From contig NZ_CAKKMV010000010.1 of assembly GCF_918697865.1 (NCBI RefSeq), positions 62,001 through 126,000 of the forward strand: a DNA stretch of 64,000 nucleotides. The letters run 5' to 3'. Shown here in pieces: positions 1-8,288 of the stretch. Position 1 is the first letter of the stretch, and every line of letters begins with the position of its first letter. The stretch is from Massilia sp. Bi118. Lineage in GTDB: Bacteria; Pseudomonadota; Gammaproteobacteria; Burkholderiales; Burkholderiaceae_D. The position numbers were made by a program, and so were the translations under genes. Below the pieces are notes generated by a model. It worked only from the letters and a program-made list of their open reading frames with translations, did no database searches and was not told where the DNA came from.

Positions 1-2
1 AA

Positions 3-194
3 GCCTTGCGCGGGCTGGTGTCCCTGGTGGACGGGCTGGCATCGAGCGAATTGACGACGCAACTGCGGCAGCAGCGCCTGATCGTTCCGCATGCCCGCAT
101 CCATGAAACAGCCCTCGCGCTCGGCTTCGGCCGCCTGGTCCTGACCGGTTCCGGCGACGAACGCCTCCTTGCCGCGTTACAATCACAAGCATGA
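3..194 (+). CDS. hemD: Uroporphyrinogen-III synthase, C-terminal fragment (cut by window edge)
   Basis: Only the last 63 or so codons are present; the gene begins before the window. The tail contains an ASSELTTQL stretch, a GFGRLVLTG segment and a final LLAAL run, as expected for the last beta/alpha unit of HemD, which cyclises hydroxymethylbilane to uroporphyrinogen III in the tetrapyrrole pathway. Assignment rests mainly on context: its stop codon overlaps the hemX start by ATGA, and hemX-hemY follow, the usual betaproteobacterial order hemC-hemD-hemX-hemY. Sequence alone would be weak support for so short a piece. Confidence 0.8.
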   Translation, partial: ALRGLVSLVDGLASSELTTQLRQQRLIVPHARIHETALALGFGRLVLTGSGDERLLAALQSQA

Positions 195-1351
195 ACGAAT
201 TGCCCAATAATCCAGAATCGAGCAAGGGCGGCCAGATGGTCCCGCCGGAGGCGTATGTGACGCCTGCGCCGGCCGAGCCGCGCGTGCCGGAAACGACCCG
301 CGTCGGCGGCCTGCTGAACAAGCCGCAGAACGTGGCCATCATCGTGCTGGCCGTCCTGCTGGGGCTGCAGACCTGGTCCACCCACAGCCGCTTCAACCGC
401 CTGCGCGAAGACGTCGCCAGGACCCTGCAGAAGGACAACGCCTCGAACGCCGAGACCGCCCAGCTGGTCCGCGAGACCCAGGAGACGGCCAAGGAGCTGC
501 AGGTCAAGGTCGGCGTGCTGGAAAGCCGCCAGTCCGAGTCGCAGAGCCAGCAGGCCGCGCTCGAGCAGATGTACCAGGATATCTCGAAGAACCGCGACGA
601 ATGGGCGCTGTCCGAGATCGAGCAGGTGCTGTCGACCGCCAGCCAGCAGCTGCAACTGGCCGGCAACGTGCAGGGCGCCCTGATCGCGCTGCAGAACGCC
701 GACCGCTCGCTGTCGCGCTCCGACAAGCCGCAATTCATCACGATCCGCCGCGCCATCGCGCGCGACATCGACAAGCTGAAGGCGCTGCCCCAGGTCGACC
801 AGGCCGGCATCGCGCTGCGCCTCGATAACGTCATCTCCCAGATCGACAACTTGCCGCTGCTGGCCGACGAAAAGCCGGCCGAGCCGATCGCGCCGAGCCG
901 CGTGAATCCGTCGGCCAAAGTCGCCAGGACTGCGAAAGGCGCCGCGCCGGCGCCGGCCGAGGAGCTCTCGCTGGGCCGCCGCATGGTGGACACCTGGCGC
1001 AACTGGAGCCACGAGATGTGGGACGACATGCGCCAGCTGATCCGGGTCCGCACCGTGGACCAGCCGGAAGCGCTGATGCTGTCTCCGAGCGAGGCCTATT
1101 TCGTGCGCGAGAACCTGAAGCTGCGCCTGCTGAATGCGCGCCTTGCCCTGCTGTCACGCAACGAAGGCACCTTCCGCGACGACATCGGCAGCGCCCAGCA
1201 GACCCTGGGCCGCTACTTCGACACCAAGGCGCGCTCGACCCAGTCGGTGCAAAGCCTGCTGCGCCAGGTCCAGGCCAACAACGTCACCATCGAGGTGCCG
1301 GATCTGTCGGAAAGCCTGAACGCCGTGCGCAACTACAAATCGAAACCGTGA
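191..1351 (+). CDS. hemX: HemX-type membrane protein of the heme operon
   Basis: 386 residues. A Pro-rich cytoplasmic N-terminus is followed by one membrane helix at about residues 48-62, then a long Gln/Glu-rich coiled-coil stretch (about 75-140) and a helical periplasmic domain with a conserved-looking LGRRMVDTWRNW segment near residue 260. This is the architecture of HemX, often annotated as uroporphyrin-III C-methyltransferase, although the protein shows no methyltransferase fold; its biochemical role is not established. The ATG overlaps the hemD stop (ATGA) and hemY follows after 10 nt, so the three are translationally linked. HemX is presumed to support membrane-associated heme synthesis together with HemY. 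Confidence 0.9.
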   Translation: MNELPNNPESSKGGQMVPPEAYVTPAPAEPRVPETTRVGGLLNKPQNVAIIVLAVLLGLQTWSTHSRFNRLREDVARTLQKDNASNAETAQLVRETQETAKELQVKVGVLESRQSESQSQQAALEQMYQDISKNRDEWALSEIEQVLSTASQQLQLAGNVQGALIALQNADRSLSRSDKPQFITIRRAIARDIDKLKALPQVDQAGIALRLDNVISQIDNLPLLADEKPAEPIAPSRVNPSAKVARTAKGAAPAPAEELSLGRRMVDTWRNWSHEMWDDMRQLIRVRTVDQPEALMLSPSEAYFVRENLKLRLLNARLALLSRNEGTFRDDIGSAQQTLGRYFDTKARSTQSVQSLLRQVQANNVTIEVPDLSESLNAVRNYKSKP

Positions 1352-1361
1352 GGAGCTGACC

Positions 1362-2558
1362 ATGCGCCTGCTCCTCTGGTTAGTCGCCCTGATGGCCGCG
1401 GCGATCGGCATCGCCGTGACCGCCCGCTTCAACCCCGGCAACGTGGTGTTCTTCTACCCGCCGCACCGGATCGACCTGTCGCTGAACCTGTTCGTGGTGC
1501 TGGCGGCGCTGCTGTTCCTGGTGCTCTACGTGCTGGCCCGGGCGGTGCGGGCCACCCTCGGCATGCCGGCGCGGGTGGCCGAGTACCGCCTGCGCAAGCG
1601 CGAGCGCGAAGCCAACCGCGGCTTGCGCGAGGCCCTGAAAGCCCTGTTCGAGGGCCGCTTCGGCCACGCCGAAAAGGCCGCCAAGCGCGCCGCCGAACTG
1701 CCGGACAACGCCGGCCTGGCCGCCCTGATCGGCGCCCGCGCCGCCCACCGCATGCGCGAACCGGCCCGCCGCGACGCCTGGCTGGCCGGCGTCCTGCACG
1801 ACCCGTCGCTGAAGACCGCGCGTCTGATGACGGTGACCGAACTGCTGGTCGACGAGCACAAGCCGGAAGCCGCGCTGGAAGCGGTGCAGGAGCTGAACGC
1901 CAGCGGCCAGCGCCACATCCACGCCCTGCAGTGGGCAATGAAGGCCAACCAGCAGGCGCGCAACTGGCCCGAGGTGCTGCGCCTGGTGCGCACCCTGGAC
2001 AAGCGCAACGCCCTGCATCCAGCCCTGTCCAGCCGCCTGCGTGAGATGGCCTATGAATCCCTGCTGGGCGAAGGCGGCCACGATGCCGAAAGCCTGAAAC
2101 GCATGTGGGCGACGGTGCCGAACGCGGACCGCTGCAAGCCCTACATCGCAGCGCGCGCGGCAAGCGCCTTCAATGCCCGCGGCCTGCACGATGAAGCCCG
2201 CGTGATCGTCGAAGATGCGCTGAAGGCGGAGTGGGACGAGCGCGTGGTGCGCGCCTACCGCGAAGCCGCCGGACCGGAAGGTTCAGGCACGCTGCTGGCC
2301 CAGATCGAGAAGTGCGAAGGCTGGCTGCGCGCGCATCCGGGCGACGCCGAGCTGGCCCTGACCCTGGGCGCCCTGTGCCTGCGCCAGAAGCTGTGGGGCA
2401 AGGCCCAGCGCTACCTGGAACAGGCCCTGATCGATGCGGTCGGTCCGGACCAGGTGCGCGAAGCCCACCTGAAGCTGGCCCAGTTGCACGAAGCCCTGGG
2501 CCAGCAGGAAGAGGCGAGCCGCCACTTCCGCCTGTGCGCGCTGGCGACCGTACTCTGA
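1362..2558 (+). CDS. hemY: HemY, membrane-anchored TPR protein of heme biosynthesis
   Basis: 398 residues, the usual size of proteobacterial HemY. Two hydrophobic segments lie at about residues 4-20 and 38-60, separated by a short FNPGNVVFFYPPHRIDLS loop typical of the family. The rest is helical repeat (TPR-like), including a C-terminal LGALCLRQKLWGKAQRYLEQ repeat and a final LAQLHEALGQQEEASRHFR repeat. HemY of this type is not the oxygen-dependent protoporphyrinogen oxidase of Gram-positives; it is a scaffold-like inner-membrane protein of uncertain activity. It follows hemX by 10 nt, with a GAGG ribosome site just before the ATG, and ends the operon before ppa. Confidence 0.9.
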   Translation: MRLLLWLVALMAAAIGIAVTARFNPGNVVFFYPPHRIDLSLNLFVVLAALLFLVLYVLARAVRATLGMPARVAEYRLRKREREANRGLREALKALFEGRFGHAEKAAKRAAELPDNAGLAALIGARAAHRMREPARRDAWLAGVLHDPSLKTARLMTVTELLVDEHKPEAALEAVQELNASGQRHIHALQWAMKANQQARNWPEVLRLVRTLDKRNALHPALSSRLREMAYESLLGEGGHDAESLKRMWATVPNADRCKPYIAARAASAFNARGLHDEARVIVEDALKAEWDERVVRAYREAAGPEGSGTLLAQIEKCEGWLRAHPGDAELALTLGALCLRQKLWGKAQRYLEQALIDAVGPDQVREAHLKLAQLHEALGQQEEASRHFRLCALATVL

Positions 2559-2580
2559 TTCCGAATTGAAAGGGGGCGAA

Positions 2581-2618
2581 CTTGTGCGGCGCACAAGCTT
2601 ATGCCAATTCGCTATAAT
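2581..2618 (+). promoter_or_regulatory. Probable ppa promoter with adjacent palindrome
   Basis: A perfect 7-bp-arm palindrome CTTGTGC-GGC-GCACAAG occupies 2581-2597 and a consensus -10 box TATAAT lies at 2613-2618, 45 nt before the ppa ATG. No good -35 hexamer is visible at the proper spacing; the palindrome covers that position, so it may be an activator or repressor site, or a weak terminator of hemY without a T-run. Promoter call is from the -10 box and position only. Confidence 0.5.
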
Positions 2619-2662
2619 GGCCCCCTTTATTATTCCTAAAGCAAGCCAATCAAGGACCAACC

Positions 2663-3199
2663 ATGAGCCTGAACAACGTCAACGCCGGCCGCGATGTGCC
2701 GAACGATTTCAACGTCGTCATCGAGATCCCGATGAATGGCGACCCGGTCAAATATGAAGTGGACAAGGAATCCGGTGCGATCTTCGTCGACCGCTTCATG
2801 GGCACCGCGATGCACTACCCGTGCAACTACGGCTACGTTCCGAACACCATCGCCGACGACGGCGACCCGTGCGACGTGCTGGTGATCACCCCGTTCCCGC
2901 TGATCCCGGGCGTGGTCGTGCGCTGCCGCGCACTGGGCGTGCTGCAGATGACCGACGAAGCCGGCGGCGATGCGAAGATCCTGGCCGTGCCGGTCGAGAA
3001 GCTGGCGCCGCAGTATGCCAACATCAAGACCCATGAAGACGTCTCGGAACTGACCCTGCGCCAGATCCAGCACTTCTTCGAGCACTACAAGGACCTGGAA
3101 AAGGGCAAGTGGGTCAAGGTCGAAGGCTGGGCCGGCCCGGACGCCGCCAAGGCAGAGATCGTCAACGGCGTGAAGAGCTACGAAGGCCAGGCGAAGTAA
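2663..3199 (+). CDS. ppa: Inorganic pyrophosphatase (family I)
   Basis: 178 residues, close to the 175 of the E. coli enzyme. It hydrolyses pyrophosphate to two phosphates in the cytoplasm and so drives biosynthetic reactions. The family signature D-x-D-P-x-D is present as D66-G-D68-P-C-D71, preceded by the substrate-binding segments EIPMNG (21-26), KYEVDKESG (30-38) and the [10 protein letters not shown] block (51-60). Upstream is a TATAAT box at 2613; downstream is a strong intrinsic terminator at 3225-3260, so it appears to be a single-gene transcript. Confidence 0.97.
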   Translation: MSLNNVNAGRDVPNDFNVVIEIPMNGDPVKYEVDKESGAIFVDRFMGTAMHYPCNYGYVPNTIADDGDPCDVLVITPFPLIPGVVVRCRALGVLQMTDEAGGDAKILAVPVEKLAPQYANIKTHEDVSELTLRQIQHFFEHYKDLEKGKWVKVEGWAGPDAAKAEIVNGVKSYEGQAK

Positions 3200-3224
3200 T
3201 CGTCTGCCGCCTGCGAAGACAGGA

Positions 3225-3260
3225 GGGCCGGCACCCGCGAGGGGCCGGCCCTTTTCCTTT
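3225..3260 (+). terminator. Intrinsic terminator of ppa
   Basis: GGGCCGGC (3225-3232) pairs with GCCGGCCC (3244-3251) around an 11-nt loop and is followed by TTTTCCTTTT. It sits 26 nt after the ppa stop. On the minus strand it also closes the gap beyond the convergent zincin gene. Confidence 0.85.
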
Positions 3261-3267
3261 TCAGATT

Positions 3268-3323
3268 ACCAGCCGATCATCACCAGCCGATCATCACCAG
3301 CCGATCATCACCAGCCGATCATC
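3268..3323. repeat. Four perfect tandem copies of a 14-bp unit at a gene end
   Basis: The unit ACCAGCCGATCATC occurs four times head to tail (3268-3281, 3282-3295, 3296-3309, 3310-3323), followed by a partial fifth copy ACCAGCC. The last copies run into the stop codon of the minus-strand zincin gene, whose final codons (Gly-Trp-stop, GGCTGGTGA) form part of the unit. It looks like a slippage expansion seeded from the gene's own 3' end; 14 is not a multiple of 3, and the copies lie after the stop. Confidence 0.9.
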
Positions 3324-4797
3324 ACCAGCCTATATCCTGCAGCAGCGGGAAGGTGAGGTCGCGCGGCGGCGTCACCTCGTGGGTCAGGTCGTCGTTGATG
3401 GCCGGTTCCATCAGCTGGTTCGGCTTGGCCTCGGTGGTGTAGTGCGACACCGTCGAACCCGGCGAGTAGATGGTCGGCGTGTACATCAGGATCCGGCCTT
3501 GGGCGTCGGCGCCGGCCAGGCGGGCCGTGTTCAGGCCCAGGCTGGCGACCACGCCGGACTGGGTGCGCGAGCGCCGCTGCAGGCTGGCCTTGAGCGTGGC
3601 GCCGTCGGCCTGGGTCACGCGCACCGAGGGGATGGCGATGGTCGGATCGTTGCCGCTCATGCCGGCGACGTCGCCCGGGGCATTGTCCGCCACCACCATG
3701 CCGATCGCGCCGGCGGCCTGCACGTTCTTCGCCTTGGTGACGAAGTCGCAGGTGCCGCGGTCGACCAGGGCGATGTTGCCGCGGACCGCCAGCGCGTTCA
3801 GGGCGTTCAGCGGATCGCAGGCCAGGCCGGCGCCGTTGGCCTGGTCGACCACCGGCATCAGCTGGCCCTGCACCGGCGGGTTGGCCAGCGGCGGACCGAA
3901 GGAAGCGTCGCCGACTTCGTAGTTGCCGGCGGCCGAGCCGGCCGCGGCGCCCGTGATCGCCAGGTTCGACATCGGGTCCAGCACCTGCGGCACGGCGGCG
4001 GTCACGCGCGGGCCGTTCCAGGACAGGCCGCGCCAGGTCACGGCCGAGGCGGCGCGCTCGGCGGCGGTGCTCTCGACCCAGGTGCGATTGGTGCGGTTGT
4101 TCAGCAGGTAGTAGTCCCAGATCGAGGGGATGTCGAGGATTTCCTCGCCGGTCTCGTCGTCGGTGAAGGTCTGGAAGCCCAGGCCGTGCGCGAATTCGTG
4201 CAGCAGCACGGTGACGAGGTCGATCTGGTCGCCGAAGTTGCGGTCCAGGCCGAGGTAGAAGCCATTGCCAGGCAGGCAGTCCTGGAACAGGCCCAGGCGC
4301 GAGTTGAAGCGCGCGATGATGTGCGGCTCGCCCGGGGTGGCGACGTCCTCGCCGGCCAGCTTGCTGGCCAGGGCGGCCGGGTACCAGGTGTTGGCGCGCG
4401 GCGCGTTGGTGAAGTCGCTCCAGATCTCGTTCGCGCCGGCCGAGCCCAGTACGGCGCTGGTGGCCGTGCAGGACAGCGGCACGAAGGACGCGCCGATGCG
4501 GATCGGCACGCTGCTGGTGAGCGTGGCGCCCCAGATGTCGGCGGCGCGCTGGAAGGCGTACAGGCGCTGCTGGCCGAGCGTGGTGCCGGGATTGCCGCCC
4601 ACCGGTACGGCCGGGGTCGGGTCGTTGAAACCTTCGCCGGCAGCGTTCTGGTTGACGATCACGATGGTGGCGGCGGCGTGCGCGGTGGTCATCGCGCCGA
4701 CCGCCAGGGCCAGGGCGCAGGCGAGGGTGGCGACGATGCCGGCGGCCGCCTGCTGCAGGCGCGGATGGCCGGGCTTTTCAGAATCAGCGGGCTTCAT
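3322..4797 (-). CDS. Secreted zincin-type metallopeptidase with PA domain
   Basis: 491 residues from the ATG at 4797. The frame is open further upstream, but that part is antisense-frame overlap with the neighbouring small gene, and the 4797 start gives an N-terminal export segment (hydrophobic residues about 18-42 ending in AHA). The motif HEFAHGLGF at 200-208 is a zinc-binding HExxHxxGF, placing it among zincins. Around residues 320-400 there is a protease-associated (PA) domain (GNIALVDRGTCDFVTKAKN, then AIGMVVADN), which commonly sits as an insert in secreted proteases. The C-terminus ends LLQDIGW, typical of this exported family. It overlaps the preceding small exported protein by 14 nt. 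Substrate unknown; the link to the PEP-CTERM neighbour is by position only. Confidence 0.85.
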   Translation of the reverse strand: MKPADSEKPGHPRLQQAAAGIVATLACALALAVGAMTTAHAAATIVIVNQNAAGEGFNDPTPAVPVGGNPGTTLGQQRLYAFQRAADIWGATLTSSVPIRIGASFVPLSCTATSAVLGSAGANEIWSDFTNAPRANTWYPAALASKLAGEDVATPGEPHIIARFNSRLGLFQDCLPGNGFYLGLDRNFGDQIDLVTVLLHEFAHGLGFQTFTDDETGEEILDIPSIWDYYLLNNRTNRTWVESTAAERAASAVTWRGLSWNGPRVTAAVPQVLDPMSNLAITGAAAGSAAGNYEVGDASFGPPLANPPVQGQLMPVVDQANGAGLACDPLNALNALAVRGNIALVDRGTCDFVTKAKNVQAAGAIGMVVADNAPGDVAGMSGNDPTIAIPSVRVTQADGATLKASLQRRSRTQSGVVASLGLNTARLAGADAQGRILMYTPTIYSPGSTVSHYTTEAKPNQLMEPAINDDLTHEVTPPRDLTFPLLQDIGW

Positions 4798-5206
4798 GGC
4801 GATGCTCCTTGTGCTCGGCGTTGGTGGGATGCTGCATGGCTTCCTGGGCGGCGGCTTCGCCCTGCACGCACTGCTCGGACAGCTTGCCGTCGGCGCCGCG
4901 CGTGACGACGTCGTAGACCAGGGTCTTCTCGCCCAGGCGCACGCCGCGCGCGCCGTCGCGCCGCGACAGCTGCTTGCCCTCCTGCGGCGCGCCGGCGATA
5001 GCGGCGGCGGACGGCGGCGCCTTGGCGCGCAGCTGGCGCAGTTCTTCCGGGGTCGGGGCGCGCATCTTGCCGGTCTGCGGGTCGCGCACCACCACCATGC
5101 CTTCCCGCGCTTCCTTCCTTTCCTGCGCCTTGGCATGCATGCTCAGCGAGGCCAGCACGCACAGGGCGGCCAGCATGCTCAGGGTCATCATCTTCTGCTT
5201 GGACAT
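4784..5206 (-). CDS. Small exported protein, post-PEP-CTERM-1 type
   Basis: 140 residues with a clear signal peptide (hydrophobic residues 7-22, cleavage near AKA-Q at 26-28). The mature part has MVVVRDPQTGKMRAPTPEEL followed by Ala/Pro-rich sequence, a pattern I recognise from the small proteins annotated as post-PEP-CTERM-1 domain, usually encoded just after a PEP-CTERM protein. That is the arrangement here: its start lies 13 nt after the PEP-CTERM gene's stop, and its end overlaps the zincin gene by 14 nt. The C-terminus is His/Glu-rich (EHKEHRHEAR). Function unknown; family name is from memory of the motif, not a search. Confidence 0.75.
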   Translation of the reverse strand: MSKQKMMTLSMLAALCVLASLSMHAKAQERKEAREGMVVVRDPQTGKMRAPTPEELRQLRAKAPPSAAAIAGAPQEGKQLSRRDGARGVRLGEKTLVYDVVTRGADGKLSEQCVQGEAAAQEAMQHPTNAEHKEHRHEAR

Positions 5207-5218
5207 GGCGATCTCCGA

Positions 5219-5875
5219 TCAGGCGTGAAATTTGCGGCGGCGCAGGCCGAACAGGCCGAGGCCGGCGGCCAGCATCGCCCAGGTGGTCGGTTCGGGCACG
5301 GCCGTTACCACGCTGACCGTGTCCAGGCCCACATAGTTCAAGGTATCGGCGGGGCCGTAGTAGCGGAAGGCGAAGCGGCCTTCGCCGCTGGCGTCGACCG
5401 TGGCGCTGTACTGTGACCAGTCGGCCGGATAATCGCCGGCGCCGATGATGCCGAGGCTGGTGAAGCCGGAAAGGTCGGTGCCCGAGCCGGACGAGTACAG
5501 CACTTCCAGCCGGTCGCTGAAGCCGGGGTCGCCCGTCTGGCGGGTGTAGAAGCTCAGCACCGACTCGCCGGTCAGGTTCAGGACCGGGGTGATCAGCCAG
5601 TTGTCGACCGTGCCGATGCCGTTGGCGGCGCCGAGGTAGTTGGCAGCGGCATAGGAATCGGCCGCGCCGGCCTGGGCCGTGAACAGGCCGGCATTGCCCT
5701 GGAACCAGGCGGAGCCCGGCGGAACGCTGTTGTTGACCTGGACCCAGCCACTCAGGCCGCTGACATTGCCGAATCCTTCGTTCAGTACCTCGGTGCTCTG
5801 GGCCTGCGCGGCCGGGGCGCCGAGTGCGGCCAGCGAGAACGCGGCTGCCGCAAACAAACTATTGACGGGTTTCAT
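5219..5875 (-). CDS. PEP-CTERM sorted extracellular protein (choice-of-anchor J-like)
   Basis: 218 residues from the ATG at 5875; upstream in-frame codons would place 27 residues before an otherwise normal signal peptide (MKPVNSLFAAAAFSLAAL, cleavage near AQA-Q). The body has the FNEGF-like start (VLNEGFGNVSGLSGWVQVN) and beta-rich jelly-roll pattern of choice-of-anchor J domains. The C-terminus is a complete PEP-CTERM sorting tag: VPEPTTWAM, a hydrophobic helix (LLAAGLGLFGL), then RRRKFHA. Such proteins are processed by exosortase (EpsH/XrtA family) and end up in the exopolysaccharide matrix or cell surface. No exosortase gene lies in this window. Confidence 0.92.
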   Translation of the reverse strand: MKPVNSLFAAAAFSLAALGAPAAQAQSTEVLNEGFGNVSGLSGWVQVNNSVPPGSAWFQGNAGLFTAQAGAADSYAAANYLGAANGIGTVDNWLITPVLNLTGESVLSFYTRQTGDPGFSDRLEVLYSSGSGTDLSGFTSLGIIGAGDYPADWSQYSATVDASGEGRFAFRYYGPADTLNYVGLDTVSVVTAVPEPTTWAMLAAGLGLFGLRRRKFHA

Positions 5876-6199
5876 GAAAAGCCCTTTCTTGGAAGCCAGT
5901 AGGATGGAGAAATCACTCGCGCTGGCTAGTCGACGAGGCCATGCTGAGTTCATCATATGGTTGAGATGACAACAGGCATTGATCTTTAGCTAAGTCGCGG
6001 ACTGGACTTCATGCGTGATGCAAGGTACTGCCGTGCGGGCCGGCCGGGGGCGTGGAGTGGGACTGGGGAGGAGAAACCGTCGTCCCCGCGAAGGCGGGGA
6101 CCCAAGTTCGTAGACCAGTACGAACATCTGTTCCTGGTCACGCACCAACTTGGGCCCCCGCCTGCGCGGGGGCGACGGGGGAGGTGCGGGGGCGACTTT
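5876..6199. other. 324-nt intergenic region holding an inverted REP-like pair
   Basis: The gap separates the start of the PEP-CTERM gene (minus strand, so its promoter should lie at about 5880-5960) from the end of the livM gene. No convincing gene is visible in it; the short open frames lack ribosome sites. Its main content is the inverted palindromic repeat pair at 6077-6178, which is probably where the long minus-strand transporter transcript ends. Confidence 0.7.
6077..6178. repeat. REP-like palindromic element, inverted pair
   Basis: The left unit (6077-6108) begins CCGTCGTCCCCGCGAAGGCG and ends GACCCAAGTT; the right unit (6147-6178) is nearly its reverse complement, beginning AACTTGGGCCCCCGCC and ending GGGGGCGACGG. 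Each unit contains its own GC-rich hairpin (CCCCGC-GAA-GGCGGGG type), and the pair together forms a larger stem. The same unit recurs at 49405 and around 63022-63129, always between genes, as for REP/BIME elements. Confidence 0.88.
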
Positions 6200-7264
6200 C
6201 TATTTGCGGCGGAAGCGCAGCTTGCCGACGATGCCGACCGGGAAGAAGTAAATCGAGAGGATGAACAGCACGCCCAGCCACAGCATCCAGCGGTCCGGGT
6301 GCAGGGCGGCGGCCAGTACCGGGATGCCGGATAGCGCCTCCGAGGCTTGCCCCATCAGGGTCTTCAGGTAGTTCTGCGCCAGGATGAAGAGGGCGGCGCC
6401 GATCACCGCGCCGTACATCGTGCCCATGCCGCCGATCACGACGATCAGGAGGATGTCGGTCATCACCTCGAAGCCGAGCGAAGTCTTGGGCCCGACATAG
6501 CGCAGCCACAGGGCCATCAGGGCGCCGGCCAAGGCGGCGACCACGGCCGCCAGCACGTTGGCCCAGATGCGGTAGACCACGGTGCGGTAGCCCAGGGCTT
6601 CGGCGCGGAACTCGTTCTCGCGGATCGCCTGCAGCACGCGGCCGAAGGGCGAATTCACCAGGCGCAGCAGGAACAGGAACAGCGCCAGGGCCCCGAAGAA
6701 CACCAGGTAATAAGTGATCAGCTTGCCGTCGATGGAACGCCCGAAGACCTCGTTCTCCATCAGCGTGTAGCCCGGCGACAGGATCTCCGGCACGCTGAAG
6801 GTGCGGCCGTCCTCGCCGCCCGTGAAGTCGGACAGCTGCGAGGCCAGCACCGCGAACGAGGACGCCACGGCGAGCGTGATCATGGCGTAGAAGATGGCGC
6901 GCACGCGCAGCGCGAACAGGCCGATCACGAAGGCCAGCGCGACGGTCAGCAGCAGGGCCAGGCCCAGGCCGGTGAAGACGATGCCCCAGCTCGGCTCCTC
7001 GACGCTGGCCAGGGCGATGCCGATGCCGTAGGCGCCGATCCCGTAGAACATCGTGTGGGCGAAGGAGACGATGCCGGTATAGCCCAGCAGCAGGTCGTAG
7101 GAAGCCACCAGCACGATGTAGACGCAGATGGTGGCCGCGGTGTTCAGCGGGCGCGCGCCCGAGAACAGGAAGGGCGCCAGCAGCAGCCCGCACAGGACCA
7201 CCAGCAGGAGGGCGCTCAGGGCGCGGCTGCGCGGCAGGTCGCCGGAAAGAAGTTTGATCAGCAT
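6200..7264 (-). CDS. livM: Branched-chain amino acid-type ABC transporter permease LivM
   Basis: 354 residues, a polytopic inner-membrane protein with about nine hydrophobic segments. The family block ASYDLLLGYTGIVSFAHTMFYGIGAY (about residues 53-78; only the core GYTGIVSFAHTMFYG need be quoted) is the classical LivM signature, and GGMGTMYGAVIGA near residue 280 is the conserved cytoplasmic loop that contacts the ATPases. It is the last gene of the operon, one nucleotide after livH. It would form the translocation channel with LivH for a substrate delivered by the binding protein encoded upstream at 9775. The substrate cannot be read from sequence; members of this family carry amino acids, amides, urea and aromatic acids. 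Confidence 0.93.
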   Translation of the reverse strand: MLIKLLSGDLPRSRALSALLLVVLCGLLLAPFLFSGARPLNTAATICVYIVLVASYDLLLGYTGIVSFAHTMFYGIGAYGIGIALASVEEPSWGIVFTGLGLALLLTVALAFVIGLFALRVRAIFYAMITLAVASSFAVLASQLSDFTGGEDGRTFSVPEILSPGYTLMENEVFGRSIDGKLITYYLVFFGALALFLFLLRLVNSPFGRVLQAIRENEFRAEALGYRTVVYRIWANVLAAVVAALAGALMALWLRYVGPKTSLGFEVMTDILLIVVIGGMGTMYGAVIGAALFILAQNYLKTLMGQASEALSGIPVLAAALHPDRWMLWLGVLFILSIYFFPVGIVGKLRFRRK

Positions 7265-7265
7265 G

Positions 7266-8288
7266 TCAGCCTCGCGACTTCGAATACAGGCCGGCCGGAC
7301 GCCACAGCAGGATGGCGATCATCAGCACGATATTGGACACCAGCGCCAGCTTGGGCGCCAGGAAGCCGGCGTAGTTGGCCAGCAGGGCCATCAGGAGGGC
7401 GCCGATGAAGCAGCCGCCCACCGAGCCCAGGCCGCCGATGATGACGACGATGAAGACCATCACCATGATCTCGCTGCCCATGCTGGCCACCAGGGTTTCC
7501 TTGTACAGGCCCCACATCACGCCGCCCAGGCCGGCCAGCGCGGAACCGGCCGCGAATACGCCGACGAACAGGCGGCGGATGCGGTAGCCCATGGCTTCGA
7601 CCATCTCGCCGTTCTCGACGCCGGCGCGGATCAGGAGGCCGATCTTGGTGCGGTTCAGGGTAAGGAACATCGCGGCAAAGACGACCAGCCCGACAACGAC
7701 CGCCAGCAGGCGGTATTTCTCGATCGCGGCTTCGCCGATGAAGATGGCGCCGCGCAGCGTGGCCGGCAGCGGCAGCGGGATCTGCTCGGCGCCCCAGATC
7801 ACGTTGATCAGCTGCTCGGACACGATCATGCCGCCCATGGTGATCAGGATTTGCTTCAAATGCTGGCCGTACACCGGCATGATGACGATGCGCTCGAAGG
7901 CCCAGCCGATCAGGGCGGTGACGAGCATCGCCACCAGCACGGCCAACCCGAGCACGCCGAGGTTGGCCAGCAGCGAATCCGCTTCCAGCCAGCCGCGCAT
8001 GGGCAGCAGCACCAGCGTCGCACTGAAGGCGCCGACCGAGACGAAGGCGCCATGGCCGAAATTCAGCACGCTCATCAGGCCGAAGACCAGGGTCAGGCCG
8101 CTAGCCATGATGAAGATCATCATGCCCATGGCGAGGCCGGCGACGGTCAGCGTGACCCAGGTCGGCAGGGAGACGAAGGGCAGCACGGCCAGCGCCAGCG
8201 CCGGCACCAGCAGCAGCGGCGCGAGGTCGCGCTTTGCCGCCGGCAGCGGGGCGTCGGCCTGCTTCGCGAGGGGAAGGCTTGCGCTCAT
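7266..8288 (-). CDS. livH: Branched-chain amino acid-type ABC transporter permease LivH
   Basis: 340 residues from the ATG at 8288, which overlaps the livF stop by ATGA. The frame is open upstream within livF but that is a shadow. A Lys/Ala-rich cytoplasmic start leads into about eight membrane segments. Signatures include SGLTLVFGLMSVLNFGHGAF (about 58-77), the LivH-type amide/amino acid permease motif, and the GGLGSVGGCFIGALL loop near residue 285. Partner of LivM in the channel. Slightly longer at the N-terminus than E. coli LivH (308 aa). Confidence 0.93.
   Translation of the reverse strand: MSASLPLAKQADAPLPAAKRDLAPLLLVPALALAVLPFVSLPTWVTLTVAGLAMGMMIFIMASGLTLVFGLMSVLNFGHGAFVSVGAFSATLVLLPMRGWLEADSLLANLGVLGLAVLVAMLVTALIGWAFERIVIMPVYGQHLKQILITMGGMIVSEQLINVIWGAEQIPLPLPATLRGAIFIGEAAIEKYRLLAVVVGLVVFAAMFLTLNRTKIGLLIRAGVENGEMVEAMGYRIRRLFVGVFAAGSALAGLGGVMWGLYKETLVASMGSEIMVMVFIVVIIGGLGSVGGCFIGALLMALLANYAGFLAPKLALVSNIVLMIAILLWRPAGLYSKSRG

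Noticed and set aside
3109..4905. Plus-strand open frame of 598 codons
   Set aside because: Runs antisense through the zincin gene and through the ppa terminator; the zincin has a catalytic motif and signal peptide, this has none.
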